The notes below the pieces were generated by a model that searched no databases, was not told where the DNA came from, and saw only the letters and a program-made list of their open reading frames with translations. A program made the translations under genes and the position numbers. 64,000 nt of DNA from Amycolatopsis tolypomycina (GTDB lineage Bacteria > Actinomycetota > Actinomycetes > Mycobacteriales > Pseudonocardiaceae), in contig NZ_FNSO01000004.1 in the NCBI RefSeq assembly GCF_900105945.1, positions 3,472,001-3,536,000 of the forward strand, given 5' to 3'. Positions within the stretch are counted from its first letter, which is position 1; every line of letters begins with the position of its first letter. Of this stretch, positions 46,365 to 54,926 are shown in pieces.

Positions 46365-49300
46365 ATGTCCGACGCCGTGTTCTTCTCGTCCTTCGAAACC
46401 GGTGATCCGCAGCCCGCGGACCCCGGCCTGCAGGTCGGCGGCGGCCCGGACCGCTCGCCCACCGCCAAGACCGGCGTCGGCTTCACCGGCACCCGCGCCC
46501 TGCGCTACACCGCCCGGCCCCACGCCGTCCTGTTCGCACTCGACGCGCCCGTCACCGGCCGCACCGAGCTGTCCTATGTGGTCTTCCCGGCCGCCGACGG
46601 CGACATCCCCGCCTACCACGCCACCCGGGTCAGCGTCGACGTCGAGTTCGCCGACGGCACCACCGCCGGGTTCGACCCGGTGGACGACAAGACGCTCTGG
46701 GTGGACCAGTGGAACCTCGTCCGCCGCCCGCTGGGAGCGTTCGCCGGGCGCCGGATCAGCCGGCTCGTGCTGCGCACCGACGCACCCGGCGAGATCACCG
46801 GCTGGCTCGACGACGTCCGGATCGCCGAACGCCCCCAGCCGCCGCGCGACCCGGTCGACTGCGTCCGCACCACCCGCGGCACGCACTCCAGCGCCGAATT
46901 CTCCCGCGGCAACACCTTCCCGGCCACCGCCGTGCCCCACGGGTTCAACTTCTGGACCCCGGTCACCGACGCCGGCGTCACCAACTGGCTCTACTCCTAC
47001 CACCGCCACAACGACGAGCAGAACCGTCCCGCCCTGCAGGCGTTCGCGCTGTCACACCAGCCGAGCCCCTGGATGGGCGACCGGCACACCTTCCACCTCA
47101 TGCCCGGCACCGGCCCGGTCGAACGCGACCGCCGCAAGCGCGCCCTCGCCTTCTCCCACGCCGACGAGACCGGCTCACCACACCACTACGGCGTCCGGTT
47201 CGCCAACGGGATGACCGCCGACCTCGCCCCGACCTCGCACGCGGCGATCATGCGGTTCACCTTCCCGGACAAGCACGGCTGGCTGCTGTTCGACAACGTC
47301 CGCAACCGCGGCCGCCTGCGCATCAACGCCGACACCGGCGTGATCACCGGCTACACGACCGTCCGCAGCAGGCTCTCGGCCGGGGCGCGCCGGATGTTCG
47401 TCTACGGCGTCACCGACGCCCCCGCCACCCGCGGCGCCAAGGTCCGCTTCCCACCGTGGCGGCGGGTCTCGGGGTACTTCGAGTTCGACGGCCCCGACGT
47501 CACCCTGCGGATCGCGACGTCGCTGATCAGCCTCGCCCAGGCCCAGCGCAACCTGGAGCTGGAGATCCCGGCCGGGACGACGGTCGAGCAGGTCAAGGCC
47601 CAAGCGCGGCGGCTGTGGCAGGAGGAGCTCGGCCGCGTCGAGGTCGAAGGCGCCACCGAAGACCAGCGCACGACCCTGTACTCCAACCTCTACCGGCTGT
47701 TCCTCTACCCCAACGTCGCGCACGAGGACACGCCGAAGGGGATCCGGCACGCCAGCCCGGTCGTGCGCAGGTGGTGGCCCAGCACCCGCCGGCGGACCGG
47801 CGCGAAGGTCGTCGACGGCGAGCTCTACGTCAACAACGGCTTCTGGGACACCTACCGCACCACCTGGCCCGCGTACGCCCTGCTCACCCCGGAACGCTGC
47901 GGCCGGATGATCGACGGCTTCGTCCAGCAGTACCGCGAAGGCGGCTGGATCGCCCGCTGGTCCTCCCCCGGCTACGCCGACCTGATGACCGGCACCAGCT
48001 CCGACGTCGCGTTCGCCGACGCCTACCTCAAAGGCGTCCGCAACTTCGACGTCGAGGCCGCCTTCGACGCCGGGCTCAAGAACGCCACCGTCGCCCCGCC
48101 ACGCCGCGCGGTCGGCCGCAAGGGCCTCGAAGAGTCGATCTTCCTGCACTACACGCCGGTGTCGGTCCGCGAAGGACTGTCCTGGGCGCTGGAAGGGTGC
48201 CTCAACGACTTCGGCCTGGCCAACCTCGCCGGGGCACTTTCACGTGAAAGTGCCCCGGCGAGGGCACGGATGTACGCCGACTACGCCGCCTACTTCCGCG
48301 AGCGCGCGAAACACTACGTCCACCACTTCGACCCGGAGATCGGCTTCTTCCAGGGCCGCCACCGCGACGGCCGCCGCAGGTTCCCCGCGCACGGCTACGA
48401 CCCGGCCGCCTGGGGCGGCGACTTCGTCGAAACCAACGCCTGGAACACCGCCTTCACCGCACCCCACGACGGCCCCGGCCTCGCCGCCCTCCACGGCGGC
48501 CTCGCCGGACTGGAAGCCAAGCTCGACACCTTCTTCGCCACCCCGGAAACCGGACGGCGCCCCGGCGCCTACGGCGGGCCGATCCACGAGATGACCGAGG
48601 CCCGCGACGTCCGGATGGGCCAGTACGGCCACTCCAACCAGCCCTCGCACCACATTCCCTACGTCTACCACCACGCCGGCGCGCCCGCGAAGACCCAGGC
48701 CGTCGTGCGGGAAGTGCTGCGGCGGCTCTACCTCGGCAGCGAAATCGGCCAGGGCTACCCCGGCGACGAGGACAACGGCGAGATGTCCGCCTGGTACGTC
48801 TTCAGCGCCCTCGGCTTCTACCCCCTGCAGATGGGCAGCCCGCGCTACGCCATCGGTTCACCCCTGTTCGAAAGAGCGACCGTCCACCTGGGCGACGGCA
48901 AGAAGCTGGTCATCCACGCACCCGGCAACACCGACGAGACCCTTTACGTCCGCGGGCTCACGGTCAACGGCGAACCGCACGACGACACGTCGATCGCCCA
49001 CGCCACCCTCGCCGCCGGCGCCGAGCTCGTCTTCGACCTGACCACCGAACCCACCGGCTGGGGCACCCCGCCACCCCCCGCCGAACACCCGGCCCCGGCC
49101 ACCGACCTGACCGGCACCGCGACCAGCTCCGACGGCACCAAGACCGCCGCCCTCTTCGACGACACCAGCCGCACCCAGGTCACCTTCCGCACCGCCACCC
49201 CGGCGATCGAGTTCACCGTCACCGGCGAACCCCGCGAACTCACCATCTACACCCTGACCTCCGGCGACCGCTCCGGCGACCCGAGCGCGTGGGTCCTGGA

Positions 49301-49487
49301 AGGCTCCGACGACGGCACCGACTGGACCACCCTCGACGAACGCGCCGACGAACAGTTCCGCTGGCGCCGCCAGACCCGCCCGTTCGTCCTCGCCACCCCC
49401 GCCGCGCACACCCGCTACCGGCTGCGGATCACCGCCACCCGCGGCCGCCGCACCACCCTCGCCCAGTGGGAGCTCCTTGCTCGATGA
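46365..49487 (+). CDS. GH92 alpha-mannosidase without signal peptide
   Basis: A 1040-residue paralogue of the secreted enzyme at 38.7 kb. It starts MSDAVFFSSFETGDPQPADP; there is no hydrophobic export signal and no N-terminal discoidin domain. The jelly-roll-like start (to about 160), GH92 N-domain and catalytic domain (about 165-890) retain FPATAVPHGFNFWTPVTDA, VNNGFWDTYRTTWPAYALL, IHEMTEARDVRMGQYGHSNQ and GDEDNGEMSAWYVFSALGFY. A discoidin-like domain (about 910-1040) ends the protein; the repeat tail is absent. It is probably cytoplasmic and may trim imported mannosides or endogenous mannan. A 40-bp palindrome lies within the coding sequence (codons about 621-634). Its stop overlaps the FUSC start (ATGA). 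Confidence 0.93.
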   Translation: MSDAVFFSSFETGDPQPADPGLQVGGGPDRSPTAKTGVGFTGTRALRYTARPHAVLFALDAPVTGRTELSYVVFPAADGDIPAYHATRVSVDVEFADGTTAGFDPVDDKTLWVDQWNLVRRPLGAFAGRRISRLVLRTDAPGEITGWLDDVRIAERPQPPRDPVDCVRTTRGTHSSAEFSRGNTFPATAVPHGFNFWTPVTDAGVTNWLYSYHRHNDEQNRPALQAFALSHQPSPWMGDRHTFHLMPGTGPVERDRRKRALAFSHADETGSPHHYGVRFANGMTADLAPTSHAAIMRFTFPDKHGWLLFDNVRNRGRLRINADTGVITGYTTVRSRLSAGARRMFVYGVTDAPATRGAKVRFPPWRRVSGYFEFDGPDVTLRIATSLISLAQAQRNLELEIPAGTTVEQVKAQARRLWQEELGRVEVEGATEDQRTTLYSNLYRLFLYPNVAHEDTPKGIRHASPVVRRWWPSTRRRTGAKVVDGELYVNNGFWDTYRTTWPAYALLTPERCGRMIDGFVQQYREGGWIARWSSPGYADLMTGTSSDVAFADAYLKGVRNFDVEAAFDAGLKNATVAPPRRAVGRKGLEESIFLHYTPVSVREGLSWALEGCLNDFGLANLAGALSRESAPARARMYADYAAYFRERAKHYVHHFDPEIGFFQGRHRDGRRRFPAHGYDPAAWGGDFVETNAWNTAFTAPHDGPGLAALHGGLAGLEAKLDTFFATPETGRRPGAYGGPIHEMTEARDVRMGQYGHSNQPSHHIPYVYHHAGAPAKTQAVVREVLRRLYLGSEIGQGYPGDEDNGEMSAWYVFSALGFYPLQMGSPRYAIGSPLFERATVHLGDGKKLVIHAPGNTDETLYVRGLTVNGEPHDDTSIAHATLAAGAELVFDLTTEPTGWGTPPPPAEHPAPATDLTGTATSSDGTKTAALFDDTSRTQVTFRTATPAIEFTVTGEPRELTIYTLTSGDRSGDPSAWVLEGSDDGTDWTTLDERADEQFRWRRQTRPFVLATPAAHTRYRLRITATRGRRTTLAQWELLAR
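48225..48264. repeat. Perfect 40-bp palindrome inside the GH92 coding sequence
   Basis: The 20-bp halves 48225-48244 and 48245-48264 are exact reverse complements with no loop; the centre is CTTTCACGTGAAAG. It stays in frame and encodes a short loop (GALSRESAPA) where the paralogue has KKLYDEAPASDP. This looks like a mobile palindromic repeat accommodated in a surface loop. Confidence 0.8.
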
Positions 49488-51613
49488 ACAACCGTCCGAT
49501 GAACAACGGCCCGACGAACCACCTCCGCACCGCCGCACTCGACCGGCTCGTGGCGGCCGACCCCGGCCTGGTCCGGCTGCGCCTGGCCGGCTCCGCCGTG
49601 CTCGGCATCGTCCTCGCCGTCGCCGCCCTGCTGCCCGCGCACGTCCCGCTCACCGTCACCCTCGTCGGCGCCATCGCCGCGATGATGACCGCGTTCACCG
49701 TCAACGACCCCACCCCGGGCGGCCAGGCCGTCACCCTCGTGCTGGCCTTCCTCACCGGAGCCGCCTCGATCACCGCCGCCAGCCTCGGCTCGACGCTGCC
49801 ACCACTGGACAGCATCGTGTTCGTCCTGCTGATCTTCGTCGCCGTCTACGCCCAGCGCTTCGGCGCCCGCGGCACCGCACTCGGCTCGATCGCCTTCTTC
49901 CTGTTCTTCTTCCCGATGTTCCTGCAGGCCCACGTCAAGCAGGTGCCCCAGCTGCTGATGGCACTCGGCGTCGGCGTCCTCGCCAACGCCGTCGTCCGGT
50001 TCGTCCTGCTGCGCCGCAACGCCGAAGCCGAGTTCCTGCGCGTGCGCCGCGCCTTCCGCGCCCGCCTCGCCGCCGTCGTCCGCGCCGCCGAAGCCCACCT
50101 CGCCGTCAACGGCAGCGACCGCACCCGCCGTCAGCTGCGCACGGCACTCGAACGGCTGCACGAATGCGTCCTGCTCATCGAAGACGCCGCCCCCGACGTC
50201 GTCGACGCCCACGCCGCCGACCGGCTCCGCCGCCGCGCCATCGAAGTCGAACTCGCCGTGCAGTGGCTCGCCAGCACCGTCCAGCGCACCTGCTCCGCCG
50301 ACCTCACCACCGAGGTCCGCGACGACCTCATCGCCCGGCTCGCCCGCTTCCGCGCCCTCATGGAACGCGACCCCCGCGAGCTGCCCCTGATCAGCGAAAC
50401 CGGCGAATACAGCAGGCTGCTCGTCGAAGGCAGCCGCATCGGCGAACACGCCGCACCCGGCGACGGCGTCCGCAAGGCACTGGCCGAACTCGCCCTGGCC
50501 GACGACCGAGCCCAGCGAGCCGCCGCCCCCGAGGCGACCCCGGACCCGCTCGCCCCCGACGTGGACAACACAGAGGACACCGACGAGCCGGCACCGAAGT
50601 TCGCCTACGACAACCGCACCCGCAGCGCGATCCAAGCCGTCGTCGGCGGCGGGCTCGCCGTCCTCGGCGGCGAACTCGTCTCCCACCAGCGCTGGTACTG
50701 GGCCGTGCTCACCGTCTTCGTCGTGTTCATCGGCGCCTCCAGCGCCGGCGCCACCTTCGTCAAGGGCGTCCGCCGCCTCGGCGGCACCCTCATCGGCATC
50801 GTCGGCGGCGTCCTGCTCACCCCGCTCGTCGGCGGCAACACCACCGCCACCCTCGGCCTCATCCTCGTGTGCGTCTTCGGGATGGTCTACACCGCGCGGG
50901 TCTCCCAGGTGGTGATGGCCTTCTTCGTCACCAGCATGCTCGGCCTGCTCTACAGCCTGCTCGGCACCTTCAGCCTCGAAGTGCTCTGGATCCGCGTCGC
51001 CGAAACCGCCGTCGGCGCCGCCGCGGGCATCCTGGCCGCCGTGGTCATCGTGCCGGTCCGCACCCGCTCGGTCATGCTCGACGACATCGCCGAAGTCCTC
51101 GACGACCTGGCGGAGTTCCTCGAACACACCCGCGGCCTGCTCGCCGGCGAAGAGAACGTCAACATCATCGAACTGTCCCGCGACCTCGACCGCGCCGTCG
51201 AACAGGTCCGGGCCACCATCGAGCCGCTGACCCACCCGGTCAACCTCCGCAGCGCCCGCCGCGACTACGGCTGGCACGTGCTGACCACGCTCGAAACGAT
51301 CGCCTTCCGGGCCCGGCACGTGGCCGCCCGCGCCCAGCCCGGCCAGCTCACCGGCACCGACGCCGACCGGCTCCGGCAGTTCACCGGACGCCTGCTCGCC
51401 AACATCGACGTCGTGCACAAGGCACTGGACGCACCGGGTGGCCCCACACCCGGCACGCTCGTGCGCGACGACGGCACCCCGGTCTCCGACCGCGTCGATG
51501 CGGCCGAAACCCGGGCCGTCCTGTCCAGCCTCAGCCACCTCGACGAAGCCCTGGTGTCCCTCGGCCGCGTCTTCGGTGTCGAAGCCACCGATCCCCGCGC
51601 CCCCGCGAGGTGA
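49484..51613 (+). CDS. FUSC-family membrane protein (aromatic-acid-exporter-like)
   Basis: A 709-residue protein with two six-helix membrane blocks (about 30-165 and 375-520), each followed by a cytoplasmic helical region. The first block has LAGSAVLGIVLAVAALLPAH and the second begins AIQAVVGGGLAVLGGELVSH followed by QRWYWAVLTVFVVFIGASS, the FUSC_2 signature. Relatives include AaeB and YccS, which export aromatic acids or stress metabolites. ATG at 49484 overlaps the GH92 stop by 4 bp, so the two proteins are made together. The functional link between a mannosidase and an exporter is not obvious. Confidence 0.88.
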   Translation: MNNRPMNNGPTNHLRTAALDRLVAADPGLVRLRLAGSAVLGIVLAVAALLPAHVPLTVTLVGAIAAMMTAFTVNDPTPGGQAVTLVLAFLTGAASITAASLGSTLPPLDSIVFVLLIFVAVYAQRFGARGTALGSIAFFLFFFPMFLQAHVKQVPQLLMALGVGVLANAVVRFVLLRRNAEAEFLRVRRAFRARLAAVVRAAEAHLAVNGSDRTRRQLRTALERLHECVLLIEDAAPDVVDAHAADRLRRRAIEVELAVQWLASTVQRTCSADLTTEVRDDLIARLARFRALMERDPRELPLISETGEYSRLLVEGSRIGEHAAPGDGVRKALAELALADDRAQRAAAPEATPDPLAPDVDNTEDTDEPAPKFAYDNRTRSAIQAVVGGGLAVLGGELVSHQRWYWAVLTVFVVFIGASSAGATFVKGVRRLGGTLIGIVGGVLLTPLVGGNTTATLGLILVCVFGMVYTARVSQVVMAFFVTSMLGLLYSLLGTFSLEVLWIRVAETAVGAAAGILAAVVIVPVRTRSVMLDDIAEVLDDLAEFLEHTRGLLAGEENVNIIELSRDLDRAVEQVRATIEPLTHPVNLRSARRDYGWHVLTTLETIAFRARHVAARAQPGQLTGTDADRLRQFTGRLLANIDVVHKALDAPGGPTPGTLVRDDGTPVSDRVDAAETRAVLSSLSHLDEALVSLGRVFGVEATDPRAPAR

Positions 51614-51656
51614 ACCGCCGGGGCGGCGCGCCGCGCGCCGCCCCGGTTCGTGCCGG

Positions 51657-52310
51657 TTACGGGCAGGCCAGCCACGCGAAGTGGTAGACGGTGGTGATGC
51701 TGCCGTCGGTCGAGTCCATCGTGACGTAGCTCGTGGTCTTCTTCGGGTCCGACGTGCCTGCCGCGGCCCGCAATTCGGTGTTGATGTTCAGATTGCGTTC
51801 CTCGCCGCAGGGCTTGAACACGATCGCCCCGACTTCCGTCTTGTCCGTGAAATGCCAGTCGTCTTCAAACGGCCCGGTCAGCGGGTGCTGAATATACGCC
51901 GTCGGCGAATTACCCTGGAAATAGTAGTTCGCTCTTTCCAGGCCGGTCGCCCCACGTTCCAGGTGCGCGAACCCGCGGTAGTCCGCCTGCGCGATTCCGT
52001 AGGTGAACCCCTGCGGCACGTGCACCCGCAGGCCGATCTGGCAGTTCTTCCTCGCGTCGAGCGGACCCGCACCCACCCCGACCAAGGCGGTGTAGGCGCT
52101 GTACGTCACGGTGAACGCCGTGTTGTCCTGCGAAACGGCCACCGCGGACGTGCCCAGCGGGCAGCCCGTGCCGATGGCGTTCACGACGTCGATGACGATT
52201 TTGTCGGGCGGCGGAGGAGTGTTCCACGAATGCGGGGCGACCACAGAGGACAGCGCCATTACGGCAGCAACGACCGCAGACAGCATCGGAATCCTTCCCA
52301 ATACATTCAA
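51657..52310 (-). CDS. Secreted DUF4360-family protein
   Basis: A 217-residue protein with a signal peptide (residues about 1-26: MLSAVVAAVMALSSVVAPHS after a short start). The mature part fits the DUF4360 pattern: IDVVNAIGTGCPLGTSAVAV, then AFTVTYSAYTALVGVGAG and CQIGLRVHVPQGFTYGIAQA. The four mature cysteines (GCPLG, NCQIG, KPCGEE, WLACP) could form two disulfides. The family is a beta-sandwich of unknown function common in streptomycetes and fungi. The ATG at 52310 or at 52286 could be the start. No partner gene; both neighbours are convergent or divergent. Confidence 0.82.
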   Translation of the reverse strand: MNVLGRIPMLSAVVAAVMALSSVVAPHSWNTPPPPDKIVIDVVNAIGTGCPLGTSAVAVSQDNTAFTVTYSAYTALVGVGAGPLDARKNCQIGLRVHVPQGFTYGIAQADYRGFAHLERGATGLERANYYFQGNSPTAYIQHPLTGPFEDDWHFTDKTEVGAIVFKPCGEERNLNINTELRAAAGTSDPKKTTSYVTMDSTDGSITTVYHFAWLACP

Positions 52311-53659
<1,349 letters not shown>

Positions 53660-53676
53660 ACCTGAGCCACCCACGC

Positions 53677-53714
53677 GAAAGGGCCGCCGCCACACCAGTG
53701 ACGGCGGCCCTTTC
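53677..53714. terminator. Terminator hairpin after mdh
   Basis: GAAAGGGCCGCCG (53677-53689) pairs perfectly with 53702-53714 over 13 bp across a 12-nt loop. It also serves the convergent small gene ending at 53720. Confidence 0.8.
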
Positions 53715-53719
53715 CCGGC

Positions 53720-54031
53720 TCAGGCAGGCAGCAGATCCGTCCGCGCCCGCAGCAACGCCTCGGCGCTCAGACCACCCTCGACACCCCCGGTGCCGGTGAC
53801 GTCGTCGCGGGTCTCGAAACGGCCCTGGGCCACCCCGGCACCATAAGCCGCGGCCGTCGCCGCGATGAACGCCAACCCGAACCCGGCGGCCTTGCCGAAC
53901 GCCGCGTGCGCCGCGAACCTGGTCGCCGCCGCGGCCGTCGCCGCACAGCTCACCGGCTGCACCGGCAGCCTCACCTGCAAGCCGACCAGCGTCCCGGCCT
54001 GCACGCCGGCGGCTTCTTCGATCCTGTTCAT
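53720..54031 (-). CDS. Small alanine-rich hypothetical protein with one possible membrane helix
   Basis: A 103-residue protein beginning MNRIEEAAGVQAGTLVGLQV. One mildly hydrophobic segment (FGLAFIAATAAAYGAGVAQG) could span the membrane. The C-terminus is GAEGGLSAEALLRARTD-like, polar and helical. No motif identifies a family. The frame extends upstream to 54106, but ATG at 54031 is the first that leaves the promoter region of the divergent clpP free. Function unknown. Confidence 0.5.
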   Translation of the reverse strand: MNRIEEAAGVQAGTLVGLQVRLPVQPVSCAATAAAATRFAAHAAFGKAAGFGLAFIAATAAAYGAGVAQGRFETRDDVTGTGGVEGGLSAEALLRARTDLLPA

Positions 54032-54217
54032 CGCTGTCCTCACGGTTGGGGCCGACTCGAGCACGCCAGACGCTAGCTCCGCACCCCGGCACCCACATCC
54101 ACCCAAGTGACGAGGACACCGCGGTTTCCCCGATCCGCGGAACGAACCTCCGCATCGCCCGGAGCGAACACCGCACGCTCACAGCGAAACCGCACCCCGA
54201 CCGGCGATCATGAGCCC

Positions 54218-54223
54218 TACCGT
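54218..54223 (+). promoter_or_regulatory. -10 element TACCGT of the solitary clpP gene
   Basis: TACCGT ends 7 nt before the ATG at 54231, supporting that start over the in-frame ATG at 54210. Confidence 0.5.
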
Positions 54224-54230
54224 CGCCCCC

Positions 54231-54812
54231 ATGACCCTTCTCGCCGTACCCGACCTGCAGACGCCCGGCCAAAGCACCAACGACACGGTCTACGAACAAC
54301 TCCTGCGCGACCGCATCGTCTTCCTCGGCTCCGAAGTCAACGACGACGTCGCCAACCGCATCATCGCCCAGCTCCTCCTGCTCGCCGCCGACGACCCCGC
54401 CAAGGACATCACCTTCTACATCAACTCACCCGGCGGCTCCGTCACCGCCGGCATGGCCATCTACGACACCATGCAGCTCGTCAAACCCGACGTCTCCACC
54501 TGGGGCCTCGGCTTCGTCGCCTCCATGGGCCAGTTCCTGCTCTCCTCCGGCACCCCCGGCAAGCGCTACCTGCTGCCCAACACCCGGATCGTCATGCACC
54601 AGCCCTCGGCGGGCATCGGCGGCGCCGCCACCGACATCGCCATCCAGGCCGAGGTCTTCGGCAAGATGAAACGCCGCATCGCCGAGATCACCGCACGCCA
54701 GACCGGCCAGGCCGTCGAACGCATCACCACCGACGCCGACCGCGACCGCTGGTTCGACGCCGACGAGGCCCTGGCCTACGGCTTCGTCGACCACATCGTG
54801 GCCCCCGGCTGA
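54231..54812 (+). CDS. clpP: ATP-dependent Clp protease proteolytic subunit (solitary paralogue)
   Basis: A 193-residue serine protease subunit forming the degradation chamber for a Clp ATPase. Family blocks are FYINSPGGSVTAGMAIYDTM, WGLGFVASMGQFLLSSG with Ser98, NTRIVMHQPSAGIGG with His123, and ERITTDADRDRWF with Asp172, so the catalytic triad is intact. No tig, second clpP or clpX lies beside it, so it is an extra copy outside the main clpP1P2 locus. Residues GFVAS replace the more common GLAAS at the nucleophile. It is probably a regulated third ClpP with an unknown partner. Confidence 0.93.
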   Translation: MTLLAVPDLQTPGQSTNDTVYEQLLRDRIVFLGSEVNDDVANRIIAQLLLLAADDPAKDITFYINSPGGSVTAGMAIYDTMQLVKPDVSTWGLGFVASMGQFLLSSGTPGKRYLLPNTRIVMHQPSAGIGGAATDIAIQAEVFGKMKRRIAEITARQTGQAVERITTDADRDRWFDADEALAYGFVDHIVAPG

Positions 54813-54845
54813 CCTTCCCCGTCGTTGCTTCTTTGACATGAAGGT

Positions 54846-54878
54846 GCCCGGGCGATTTTTGAAAAAAATCGCCCGGGC
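54846..54878. terminator. Bidirectional intrinsic terminator between clpP and M3 peptidase
   Basis: The 15-bp arms 54846-54860 and 54864-54878 are perfect, GC-rich at the base (GCCCGGGCG) with a run of T then A at the tip. It lies between two convergent genes and should work in both directions. Confidence 0.85.
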
Positions 54879-54926
54879 GTATAGGTCGTTATACAGTTGA
54901 AGAGGTCACTGAGGTGACCGGGTGGT

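Noticed and set aside
49415-51538. A 707-codon antisense frame over the FUSC gene, rich in Gly, Asp and Glu
   Set aside because: Composition is a mirror of the codon bias of the FUSC gene; no start signal or motif.
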